Below, in pieces: positions 47,617-55,280 of a stretch of 64,000 nucleotides of DNA (positions are counted from its first letter, which is position 1; the number at the start of each line of letters is the position of its first letter). The notes under the pieces were generated by a model that saw nothing but the letters and a program-made list of their open reading frames with translations, had not been told where the DNA came from and ran no database searches. The stretch is taken from positions 91,160 through 155,159 of the forward strand of contig NZ_JACADJ010000001.1 in NCBI RefSeq assembly GCF_013389365.1, read 5' to 3'. The stretch is from Desulfobacter latus. GTDB taxonomy: Bacteria > Desulfobacterota > Desulfobacteria > Desulfobacterales > Desulfobacteraceae. The position numbers were made by a program, and so were the translations under genes.

Positions 47617-48885
47617 ATGCCCATGTCATCTGAATTCAAAGAGAGACTGTCAACGGTGGTCCAGGATGCCGTTGCCTCCTTTGGCACCCCTTTTCACATC
47701 TACGATGAAACGGGGATCATTCAAACCTGTCAATCCTTGAACAAAGCATTTGCCCCCATTGACGGGTTCAAGGAGTATTTTGCCGTAAAAGGCCTGCCGA
47801 ATCCTACGGTGATGGCACTTCTTAAAGCCCAGGGGTTTGGGTTTGACTGTTCTTCGGTGCCGGAAATAGCACTGGCCCGTAACGTGGGAAGCAATGCCGA
47901 AGATATCATGTTTACCTCCAACAATACCACCCGGGAACAGCTAAAAACCGCCATGGATAAAGACGGCAGCATTATAAACCTTGATGACATCACCCTGATT
48001 GCCAAGCTGCCGGCCGTACCTGATCTGCTTTGTTTCAGATATAATCCCGGCGCGACACGCCAGGGAAATGAAATTATCGGCAAACCTGAAGAAGCCAAAT
48101 ACGGCCTGACCCGGGAGCAGATTTTTTCAGCCTATGGCCAGGCCCTGGATCTTGGCGTCAAGCGATTTGGCCTGCATACCATGGTGGCCTCCAATGAGCT
48201 TAATTACCAATACATGATTGACACGGCGGACATGTTGCTGGAGTTGGCTGAAGATATAAGCCGATCCCTTCACATTCGTTTTGAGTTTATTAATATCGGC
48301 GGCGGTTTAGGCATTCCCTACACCCCGGATGCCAAGGTATTTAATCTCGAAGGTATGGCCCACGGCATTATCGCTGCCTTTGAGACCTTTAAAGCGAAAA
48401 ACGGCTGGGTGCCCAAACTATATATGGAAAGTGCCCGGTTTATCACAGGCCCCCACGGTGTTCTTGTCACCTCTGTGATCAACCATAAAAATACCTACCG
48501 CAACTATGTGGGCGTAGATGCTTCCATGTCGGCATTGATGCGCCCCGGGATGTATGGTGCGTACCATCACATTCATATCCATGGCAAGCCGGAATCCGCC
48601 CCTTTGAAAACAGTGGATGTGGTCGGTGCACTGTGTGAGAATAATGATAAGTTTTCCATTCAAAGAGAGTTGCCTGAAACCCGGGAAGGTGACATCCTGA
48701 TTATCCACGACACCGGGGCCCACGGACATGCCATGGGCTTTAACTATAACGGTCAGCTTCGGCCCAAGGAACTTTTGCTTAAAACCGACGGCAGCATTGA
48801 ACTGATCCGCCGGGCAGAGACCATGGACGACTATTTTGCCACATTAAATTTTGACCCCCAAACCATCACACCGGGACGTGACTGA
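47617..48885 (+). CDS. lysA: Diaminopimelate decarboxylase-type PLP enzyme
   Basis: Fold-type III PLP decarboxylase, 422 residues, predicted to make lysine from meso-diaminopimelate. The PLP lysine is in FAVKGLPNPTV near residue 48. The CENNDK motif near residue 333 contains the catalytic cysteine. The phosphate-binding glycines and NIGGGLGIPY near 220 are present. HDTGAHGHAMGFNYNGQLRP replaces the common GAY by GAH. AAGGAA precedes ATG 47617. Other members act on carboxynorspermidine or ornithine, so substrate is inferred. Confidence 0.87.
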   Translation: MPMSSEFKERLSTVVQDAVASFGTPFHIYDETGIIQTCQSLNKAFAPIDGFKEYFAVKGLPNPTVMALLKAQGFGFDCSSVPEIALARNVGSNAEDIMFTSNNTTREQLKTAMDKDGSIINLDDITLIAKLPAVPDLLCFRYNPGATRQGNEIIGKPEEAKYGLTREQIFSAYGQALDLGVKRFGLHTMVASNELNYQYMIDTADMLLELAEDISRSLHIRFEFINIGGGLGIPYTPDAKVFNLEGMAHGIIAAFETFKAKNGWVPKLYMESARFITGPHGVLVTSVINHKNTYRNYVGVDASMSALMRPGMYGAYHHIHIHGKPESAPLKTVDVVGALCENNDKFSIQRELPETREGDILIIHDTGAHGHAMGFNYNGQLRPKELLLKTDGSIELIRRAETMDDYFATLNFDPQTITPGRD

Positions 48886-48967
48886 TGCGGCCCGGTATAA
48901 AATAAAAATAATTGATTATCAATCCAATTTATGATTTGCTTTAGCCTGTACATGGGCCCAACGATTT

Positions 48968-49010
48968 CGACAGGCTGTTACGGAATAGAACATTTTGTAA
49001 CAGCCTGTCG
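48968..49010. repeat. Perfect 14-bp stem hairpin
   Basis: CGACAGGCTGTTAC at 48968-48981 pairs exactly with 48997-49010 around a 15-base loop. It lies between lysA and the CoA-transferase gene. No U run follows, so it is a stable transcript structure, REP-like or a weak terminator. Confidence 0.65.
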
Positions 49011-49041
49011 ACTCTGGCAATGACCCGGCAGGAGAAATAGC

Positions 49042-50937
49042 ATGGATTTAAAACAAATCTGTCCTGATAAGCTACTCACAGCGCAAGCAAGCGTAAAAAA
49101 AATTCGCAATGGTTCTCGGGTATTCATCGGTACCGGATGTGGAGAACCCCGGCACCTGATTCGAACCATGGTCGAAAACCAGTCTCTCCAGGACATTATT
49201 ATATATCAGATGCTGTCAACGACCCTGGCGGAATATCTTAATGACGACAACTTTTCGTCCCGGTTTTCCATCAAACTGTTTTTTATTTCCGTACTCATGC
49301 GTAAATTTGCATTTGAAGGAAAAATTGACTATATCCCGGCGTATCTGTCCCAGATTCCCAAAGTTTTCCGGAACAATGAAATCGGCCTGGATGTTGCCCT
49401 GGTTCAGGTCAGTCCCCCGGACCCCCATGGTTACTGCTCTTTAGGCATTTCCGTGGACATCACCCTTTCGGGAATGAAAAACGCCCAAGTTACCATCGCC
49501 CAAGTCAATCCCCAAATGCCCAGAACCTGGGGCGATTCCTTGGTACACGTTGATGATATCGATTATTTAGTGGAATATGAAGAAGATCTTCTGGAATCCC
49601 TGCCCAAGACCAAAAATAAAACCGTGGTCGAGCGTATCGGCCATTATGTCAGCCAGCTGGTGGATGACGGTGCCACACTACAGATCGGTTTCGGGCATCT
49701 GCCCCATGCCATCATGCCCTACCTGGCCGGTAAAAAAGACCTTGGTATCCACACCCAGGTGATCACGGACAGCCTTCTACCTTTATTTAAACAGAAAGTA
49801 ATTACCAACCGTAAGAAAAATTTTCTTCCCGAACGGGCGGTTGCCTCCCTTTGCATGGGATCCAAGGAACTATATAAATATATAGCTGATAACCCCATGT
49901 TCTATTTCAGCTCCTCTGAATTTGTGAATGATCCCAATGTCATTGCCCGAAATGATAACCTGATCTCCATCAGTTCAGCCCTGGAGGTGGATCTGACCGG
50001 CCAGATATGCACGGACTCAAAAGGGTATCTGTTTTATTCGGGTATTGGCGACCAGGTTGATTTTATCAGGGGATCTGCCATGTCCAAAGGCGGATTTTCC
50101 ATTGTTATCATCCCGTCCACGGCCCAGAACGGCCAGGTCTCCAGAATAGTGTCCCATTTAAGCGAAGGGGCCGGGGTCGCCACCACCCGGGGGGACATTG
50201 ACATTGTGGTTACGGAATACGGTATTGCGGAAATCCGGCGGAAAAGTATTTTCCAGCGGGTTATGGAACTGGCCCAGATTGCCCATCCCAAATTTCGCAA
50301 AAAGCTCATTGAAGAGGCCAAACAGCACCATTATATTTTCAGCGACCAGCTGCCGCCCACAAACCAGGATCTGCTGTTTCTGGTTGCCTATAAATACAAT
50401 ATGCTGCTGCCCAGTGGAAAACAGTTGGAAGTCCGGCCGCTTCAGCCCTCGGATGAATTCGAATCCAGGAACTTTTACTATTCCCTCCAGGAAGATTCCA
50501 TCTATTTCCGGTTTTTTAACCGGCGCAAAGTGTTCTCCAGGCGCATGCTCCAGCAGATGTGGGCCCAGGTGGATTACAGCCGGAATATGACCCTGATTGC
50601 GCTTATGCAGCAAGGCAAACGCAAACAGATTGTGGCGGTGGCATCTTACGCAGAAGTGGATCCCAAGAATGCGGAAGTGGCATTTCTGGTGCAGGAAGAA
50701 CTGCATGGGCAGGGGATCGCCACCTTTATGCTCAGTTGCCTTGAAAAAATCGCCCGGAAAAATAATTATTCCGGTTTCACGGCCCTTGTCCTGGCCGAAA
50801 ACCGGAAAATGATCCATGTGTTTAAAAAGACCTATCCCCACGCAAAATTTATACGAGGGGAAAGTGGTGAAATTGAAGTGATCATGCCTTTTGAAAACAC
50901 CGGTAAATCGAATACGCCTCACACGCATGACAAATAA
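49042..50937 (+). CDS. Acetyl-CoA hydrolase/transferase fused to a GNAT domain
   Basis: A 631-residue fusion. About residues 1-440 are a CoA-transferase/acetyl-CoA hydrolase, with the GFGHLPHAIMPYL, GIGDQVDFIRGSAMSKGG and SHLSEGAGVATTRGDIDIVVTE segments of the family. The GNAT domain (about 460-620) carries AEVAFLVQEELHGQGIATFML, the acetyl-CoA-binding loop (Q/RxxGxG/A type, here LHGQGIA). It may move CoA between organic acids, and the GNAT part may sense acetyl-CoA or acetylate proteins; which one is unknown. A dus gene overlaps its 3' end. Confidence 0.9.
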   Translation: MDLKQICPDKLLTAQASVKKIRNGSRVFIGTGCGEPRHLIRTMVENQSLQDIIIYQMLSTTLAEYLNDDNFSSRFSIKLFFISVLMRKFAFEGKIDYIPAYLSQIPKVFRNNEIGLDVALVQVSPPDPHGYCSLGISVDITLSGMKNAQVTIAQVNPQMPRTWGDSLVHVDDIDYLVEYEEDLLESLPKTKNKTVVERIGHYVSQLVDDGATLQIGFGHLPHAIMPYLAGKKDLGIHTQVITDSLLPLFKQKVITNRKKNFLPERAVASLCMGSKELYKYIADNPMFYFSSSEFVNDPNVIARNDNLISISSALEVDLTGQICTDSKGYLFYSGIGDQVDFIRGSAMSKGGFSIVIIPSTAQNGQVSRIVSHLSEGAGVATTRGDIDIVVTEYGIAEIRRKSIFQRVMELAQIAHPKFRKKLIEEAKQHHYIFSDQLPPTNQDLLFLVAYKYNMLLPSGKQLEVRPLQPSDEFESRNFYYSLQEDSIYFRFFNRRKVFSRRMLQQMWAQVDYSRNMTLIALMQQGKRKQIVAVASYAEVDPKNAEVAFLVQEELHGQGIATFMLSCLEKIARKNNYSGFTALVLAENRKMIHVFKKTYPHAKFIRGESGEIEVIMPFENTGKSNTPHTHDK

Positions 50938-51916
50938 CCGTCCCTTTTTGATACTGGCGCCTTTGCAGGGGCTAACTGATGTGGTGTTCAGACAGGCGTA
51001 TGCCCGACATTTCAGCGGTATTGACCAGGCCATGGCCCCGTTTATTTCCACCATGAGCAGCAGGCGCCTGAAACCGTCCAGGCTCAAAGATGTGGATCCG
51101 GCTTTGAACACCGCCCTGCCTGTGATTCCCCAGATCCTGGGAAATAATCCGGATGATTTTATCTATCTGGGGGATTATCTTTTTGACATGGGCTATACCC
51201 AGGTGAACTGGAACCTTGGATGCCCCCATTCCAAAATTGCAAAAAAACTGCGGGGGTCCGGCCTTTTATCCCACCCGGATAAAATAGACGCCTTTCTTTC
51301 CCGGGTAATTCCGGCCATGAAGCCCGCCTTAAGCGTTAAAATCCGTCTGGGCCGTAAAAGCAAAGAAGAGATCCATGATCTGATTGCGATGTTCAACACC
51401 CACAAGCTTGAAGAAATTATCCTGCATCCCAGAACCGGAGAGCAAATGTATACAGGCACCGCCGATGTAGATGCGTTTGAACGGGCTATGAACGCCTGTA
51501 ATCATTCCATGGTCTATAACGGAGATATTGTGGACAAGGCTTCATGGGGAAAAATCCGGCAGCGTTTTCCAGAAATCAGGCGTTTCATGATCGGCAGAGG
51601 CATTCTTTCCAACCCTTTTTTACCCGAACAGATCAAGGGACTGAAAACCGATTCCCAAAATAAAGACAGCCAAACGCATGAACGCTTGAAAAACTTTCAT
51701 GCGGATCTTTTTAACAGTTATAAACAGGTCTTTTCAGGGCCGGGACACCTTATCGGCCGTATGAAGGGCGTATGGAGCTATCTTGGGCTTTCTTTTGAAA
51801 ACAGCAAAAAACCGTTGAAAAAATTGCTTAAGTCAAATTCGGAGCAGGATTACTTAGACCGGGTCGGTGAGTTTTGGGAAATGAAATTAAAATTCTATCC
51901 GGACAGGGCAGAATAA
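50927..51916 (+). CDS. tRNA-dihydrouridine synthase
   Basis: FMN enzyme reducing uridine in tRNA D-loops, 329 residues. I choose ATG 50927, inside the last codons of the upstream gene (11-base overlap), because LAPLQGLTD starts soon after; an upstream start would be inside the GNAT domain. The catalytic cysteine is in NLGCPHSKIAKKLRGSGLL, with GRGILSNPF near the end of the barrel. It resembles the DusC/DusB group; exact position modified is not assigned. A hairpin at 51899-51929 overlaps its stop. Confidence 0.92.
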   Translation: MTNNRPFLILAPLQGLTDVVFRQAYARHFSGIDQAMAPFISTMSSRRLKPSRLKDVDPALNTALPVIPQILGNNPDDFIYLGDYLFDMGYTQVNWNLGCPHSKIAKKLRGSGLLSHPDKIDAFLSRVIPAMKPALSVKIRLGRKSKEEIHDLIAMFNTHKLEEIILHPRTGEQMYTGTADVDAFERAMNACNHSMVYNGDIVDKASWGKIRQRFPEIRRFMIGRGILSNPFLPEQIKGLKTDSQNKDSQTHERLKNFHADLFNSYKQVFSGPGHLIGRMKGVWSYLGLSFENSKKPLKKLLKSNSEQDYLDRVGEFWEMKLKFYPDRAE

Positions 51917-51940
51917 CATGCCTGTCCGGAAGGCAATTAC

Positions 51941-52072
51941 GGCCTTGATTATTGTTTCGGCCAATGCGTGGACGGCAGGTTGGGTTGAGGAACGAAACCC
52001 AACAAATAAAAAATGTTGGGTTTCACTTCGTTCAACCCAACCTACACGGTGGTCCAAATGATGATCAAGGCC
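51941..52072 (+). mobile_element. MITE-like element, copy 2 (132 bp)
   Basis: Same 132-base length as copy 1, with 7 substitutions (about 95% identity). Flanked by an 8-bp target duplication GCAATTAC (51933-51940) and GCAATTGC (52073-52080), one mismatch. It has the same nested CCAACC-rich palindrome. It lies just after the dihydrouridine synthase gene and its stop-codon hairpin. Confidence 0.85.
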
Positions 52073-52133
52073 GCAATTGCGCCTCGATTACAATTCGGCT
52101 TTCACCGAAGCGCCGGGACGCTTGACGCTATAT

Positions 52134-52334
52134 TTAAGGTTCTATCCATTCATTGTCATGTTCAAATTTTATAGCTACGGGATCGCTGGAAGACTCGCTA
52201 TCCGCACCCTCTATTATGCAGATGCTGCCAAATCGGTATCCAGCGTATTCTGTAGCTTCTTTTTTTGCTTCAACTAAAGTTTTTACGTTTGAGATAAAGG
52301 ATGTGCCGGTTTTATAAATGATTGTATAGGGCAT
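52134..52334 (-). CDS. Small hypothetical protein
   Basis: Reading frame of 66 residues with no membrane segment or known motif: MPYTIIYKTGTSFISNVKT at the start and an acidic middle. A purine-rich stretch (AAGAAGAG) lies before the ATG. Coding is plausible because the composition is balanced and the neighbourhood contains other small genes, but it lies in a patchwork region and could be chance. Function unknown. Confidence 0.45.
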   Translation of the reverse strand: MPYTIIYKTGTSFISNVKTLVEAKKEATEYAGYRFGSICIIEGADSESSSDPVAIKFEHDNEWIEP

Positions 52335-52518
52335 TTTTTTTCTCTTCTTTATATTTTTAGTGTGTTTTTTTTACCAAGTTGTTTTATGTTTCGTTGTAAG
52401 CTTACGGCCCATATTATGATATAAAAAATGTCAATAAATTTAAAGCGCTTTCTTTTTTGACCAAGTATCAATATCAATATACATTCCGCTAACAAGCCGT
52501 CCAAATCCAGGGCTCGTT

Positions 52519-52659
52519 TCATCCCTCCGGGTTGTTTTTCTTCTTGCCTGTCCCCTGACAGGCATCACGCATTCAGGTGGATATCCCCATTTTAGGAAGA
52601 ATATAAATTTGAAGCAGCAGATAAACTGCAACCAAACCGGCTACAAATAAAAATTCCAT
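52519..52659 (-). CDS. Candidate small membrane selenoprotein with in-frame UGA (Sec)
   Basis: Starts at ATG 52659, seven bases after AAAGGAG. It begins MEFLFVAGLVAVYLLLQIYI, one membrane helix, continues ILPKMGIST, reaches UGA at 52575-52573 as codon 29, and continues with MRDACQGTGKKKNNPEG to a second UGA stop at 52521-52519. The total is 46 residues if UGA encodes selenocysteine. A 7-bp stem hairpin with a four-base loop AGGG (G in second position) begins 9 bases after the UGA; the loop is 16 bases after it, which meets the bacterial SECIS rule. A cysteine lies five residues after Sec. Without readthrough, only a 28-residue peptide would be made. A membrane redox role is a guess. Confidence 0.72.
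52546..52563 (-). promoter_or_regulatory. Bacterial SECIS-like hairpin
   Basis: Reading the minus strand from 52563: GCCTGTC, loop AGGG, GACAGGC, a perfect 7-bp stem. The loop starts 16 bases after the UGA at 52575-52573 and has G as its second base, as required for SelB binding in known bacterial elements. It is inside the coding sequence. Confidence 0.7.
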
Positions 52660-52681
52660 TCACGGTCTCCTTTAACGTTGG

Positions 52682-52708
52682 AAATACGCACAACCATCAT
52701 GCGTATTT
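52682..52708 (-). promoter_or_regulatory. Hairpin in the leader of the selenoprotein candidate
   Basis: Perfect nine-base stem AAATACGCA (52682-52690) and TGCGTATTT (52700-52708), loop of nine bases, about 15 bases upstream of the ribosome site of the selenoprotein candidate. It could affect translation. A second 15-base palindrome ACGCGAT-C-ATCGCGT is at 52825-52839, an operator-like site between the two divergent genes. Confidence 0.45.
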
Positions 52709-52929
52709 TATAAAAGTTATTATTTTAATCTATAACAGTATCGCAAGATATCAAGCAATATGCCAAAATTGCTACGCATTTTCAGACATTATTCTATTTC
52801 GGATCACTATAAAAGAATGGTAACACGCGATCATCGCGTAACAGAGATTCAAATCCCGTCCAATCACAACATTTGATAATTTTACGGTTATGTTATATCT
52901 TATGTGTTAGACACACTCAATGGGTAAGA

Positions 52930-53343
52930 ATGAGTAAAAAGAAAGGAACAGGTCGTGTGGCTGAAATAAAAGATATTGTATTGATTTACCTGGAAGACGC
53001 CCCTGTCAGTTTTGCCAGAATTGAAGACATTATGCCGGACCGTAAAAAAGACTGGTACCAAATCAGACTGCTGATGCTGCAGATACCGTTGCAGGTCGTT
53101 ACCTGGATTTTAAAGGCTGAATACATCAATGGGGATGACTTTTTCATGAACGGCAAAAGCATACGGCTGGAAAAGGTGGAAGCACCGGCTTTGCCCGGTG
53201 AACATGATGATTTGCCTGAAACATCACCTGAAAACGGTAAAGAGATTGACGCCGGTGAATCGGCAGATTCTGCCGAAAAAAATCAGGGCAACATTATCTC
53301 CTTTTTCAAACGAAAAAATCGTGGAAACAGCCAGAAAACATAG
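52930..53343 (+). CDS. Conserved hypothetical protein
   Basis: A 137-residue protein (ATG 52930; the reading frame extends further but MSKKKGTGRVAEIKDIV begins the conserved part). The N-terminal 85 residues follow a pattern I associate with a Desulfobacterota family: VLIYLEDAPVSFARIEDI, PDRKKDWYQI, LQIPLQVVTWILKAEYINGDDF, VRLEKV-like. The C-terminal tail is acidic and ends in a basic patch FFKRKNRGN. The fold is unknown. It comes before a DUF1848 remnant. Confidence 0.65.
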   Translation: MSKKKGTGRVAEIKDIVLIYLEDAPVSFARIEDIMPDRKKDWYQIRLLMLQIPLQVVTWILKAEYINGDDFFMNGKSIRLEKVEAPALPGEHDDLPETSPENGKEIDAGESADSAEKNQGNIISFFKRKNRGNSQKT

Positions 53344-53500
53344 ATTGACCGGCCCTGCCGGCATCTTGTCCGCTTCCCGGCGTACAGATATACCAGGATG
53401 GTACACCCCCTGGTTTCTGGACAGAATTGAAAAAGGGTATTTTTTTGTCACCAATCCATTTAACAGGCAATCCCGCAGGGTTAATACGACCCCAATGAAA
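53330..53500 (+). pseudogene. DUF1848 family N-terminal fragment
   Basis: In a different frame from the gene before it, the sequence reads ILSASRRTDIPGWYTPWFL at 53363 onward, then IEKGYFFVTNPFNRQSRRV, the start of DUF1848 proteins (radical-SAM-like, ISVSRRTDIPAFY). Homology stops near 53494, where dusB begins at 53502, so over 200 C-terminal residues are absent. It probably marks a deletion that joined the two regions. No ribosome site is visible. Confidence 0.65.
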
Positions 53501-53501
53501 T

Positions 53502-54470
53502 ATGAAAATAAAAGATTTAGAAATTAACGGCATCACCTTTCTGGCCCCCCTGGCCGGCATTACCAATTTGCCCTTCAGGCAACTGATAAAGGATTGCGGA
53601 TGCGCCGTGGTATGCTCGGAGATGATCAGTGCCAAAGGCATATTTTACAATGCGGAAAAAACCATAACCCTGCTTAAGTCACATGAACGTGAGCGGCCAT
53701 TGTCTGTACAGATTTTTGGTTCAGATCCGGTGTCCATGGGGCAGGCGGCAGCGTTTATCGATGATCTTGGCACCGCGGATATCATTGACATTAATTTTGG
53801 ATGCAGTGTCAGGAAAGTGATCAAGCAAGGGGCGGGTGTTTCGCTAATGAAGAATCCGGCCCTTGCCCGGAAAATATTAAAAGCTGTCAGGGATGCCACA
53901 TCCCTTCCCTTTACCATAAAAATACGCAGCGGGTGGGATGCGTCCGGGGATCACGCCGTGAATCTGGCAAACATCGCCGAAGATCAGGGCGTCGACGCCA
54001 TCACTCTTCACCCGAGGACCGCAGCTCAGGGATTCAGGGGAAAGGCGGACTGGCAGCTGATCGCGCGACTTAAACAGGCCATCCGCATCCCCGTGATTGG
54101 AAACGGGGATATCGTTACCCCCCAGGATGCAGGAGACATGCTTTCCCAGACCGGTTGTGATGCCGTCATGGTGGGAAGAGCGGCCATGGCCAATCCGTTC
54201 ATCCTTTCACAGATCGAACAGTATGTGGCCCAAGGCACATTTATTTGCCCTGAGCCTTGGGCCATTTTCAGAAAAATGGAAGCACTGACCCAGGGGTATG
54301 TCTCATATTTCGGGGAAATGACGGCATGCCGGATGCTTCGGGGGCGGCTTGCGTGGTTTATCCGGGGATTTCCCGGTGCCGCTGCGTTTCGTCAGAAATT
54401 ATCCACCCTTGCAAGCAGTGCCCATGCCTTTGAGATGATCCGGGATTTTGAGGCAGGTCAGAAATTCTAA
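53502..54470 (+). CDS. dusB: tRNA-dihydrouridine synthase B
   Basis: FMN-dependent reductase of tRNA uridines, 322 residues. The barrel shows FLAPLAGITNLPFRQL, catalytic NFGCSVRKVIKQGAG (the proline after Cys is serine here), MVGRAAMANPFI near residue 222, and the C-terminal helical domain. The distinct second dus gene in the window (50927-51916) suggests separate D-loop sites. No Shine-Dalgarno is seen, and the coding start abuts a DUF1848 fragment. It overlaps queF's 3' end by four bases. Confidence 0.92.
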   Translation: MKIKDLEINGITFLAPLAGITNLPFRQLIKDCGCAVVCSEMISAKGIFYNAEKTITLLKSHERERPLSVQIFGSDPVSMGQAAAFIDDLGTADIIDINFGCSVRKVIKQGAGVSLMKNPALARKILKAVRDATSLPFTIKIRSGWDASGDHAVNLANIAEDQGVDAITLHPRTAAQGFRGKADWQLIARLKQAIRIPVIGNGDIVTPQDAGDMLSQTGCDAVMVGRAAMANPFILSQIEQYVAQGTFICPEPWAIFRKMEALTQGYVSYFGEMTACRMLRGRLAWFIRGFPGAAAFRQKLSTLASSAHAFEMIRDFEAGQKF

Positions 54471-54880
54471 TTATTAGAAGGCTCCTTGATATATTCGGCA
54501 GATCCCACAGATGAAATTCCGCCGCGCGGGGTGAATTCGCCGGTCACTTTCATGTAAAGGGGATTTATTACGGAAACCAGATCGTCCAGAATTTTATTGA
54601 CTACATGCTCATAAAACATCCCGACGTTTCTGTATTGCATCAGATAATATTTCAGTGATTTCAACTCTACCAGATGGGCGTCCGGCCGGTATTCAATAAT
54701 GATGGTCCCGTTATCAGGTAAGCCTGTCATGGGGCAGACCGAGGTATATTCGGGCTGGGTGATTTTAATATCAATGCTGCGTTTGGTCTTATATCCATAT
54801 TCAATGGGTTCCAGCAGATCCGATGTGATAATATCAGCTCTTTCCACGGTAAAAGGGATATTGTAGTGTTTGTTTTCCAT
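54467..54880 (-). CDS. queF: NADPH-dependent 7-cyano-7-deazaguanine reductase QueF
   Basis: Converts preQ0 to preQ1 in queuosine synthesis. The 137-residue single-domain form has the catalytic cysteine in YTSVCPMTGLPD near residue 49 and the QueF motif ELKSLKYYL near 73, with conserved Glu and His (FYEHVVN). Length and motifs fit the type I enzyme. It converges on dusB, and the two ends overlap. No other queuosine genes are in the window. Confidence 0.95.
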   Translation of the reverse strand: MENKHYNIPFTVERADIITSDLLEPIEYGYKTKRSIDIKITQPEYTSVCPMTGLPDNGTIIIEYRPDAHLVELKSLKYYLMQYRNVGMFYEHVVNKILDDLVSVINPLYMKVTGEFTPRGGISSVGSAEYIKEPSNN

Positions 54881-55280
54881 TTATAATTTTTCTTCACATT
54901 CTTTTACAATTTTTATCAAAAAAATAATTTCTGAAAAATATTTCCTGTTTCGGGTTGCCAAATTTTTCAAAATTATGGTAACATACATTATTAAAGTATT
55001 CAACATGCTTCAGAACAGACTGCCGGCAACAAGCTCGTTTTTGATATAAAATATCCGGACACACAATATTAGGAAATTGTTAAATTTTTTTCTTGACAAG
55101 CGACTTAAAAAATTAGATAACGACGCCTGCGATTTATTCAAAGAAAAATATGTTATTAAATCCTTATTATTGCACGCATTTGTTGATTTAAGGAAGATCA
55201 AGGCAACTCCCAGCCGATAAAATTTTATACATGCGGCATAAGGAGAATTAAGGAAAATTAAATAGTAAAGAGGTTATTAT
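54881..55280 (+). promoter_or_regulatory. AT-rich gap with promoter-like pair for the 55281 gene
   Basis: No gene is visible in these 400 bases. TTGACA at 55093-55098 with GATAAC at 55116-55121 (17-base spacer) is promoter-like, about 160 bases upstream of the gene at 55281. The small open frame on the minus strand at 55010-55201 has no ribosome site and looks like chance. Confidence 0.4.

Noticed and set aside
52440..52631. A 63-residue minus-strand reading frame beginning MQFICCFKF
   Set aside because: It overlaps the selenoprotein candidate in another frame, has no ribosome site and its composition is not protein-like; the Sec frame has AAAGGAG and a membrane helix.
52840..52880. Sequence resembling a tRNA T-arm (ATTCAAATCCCGTCC)
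   Set aside because: The flanking bases do not pair into a stem and no acceptor or anticodon arm is nearby.
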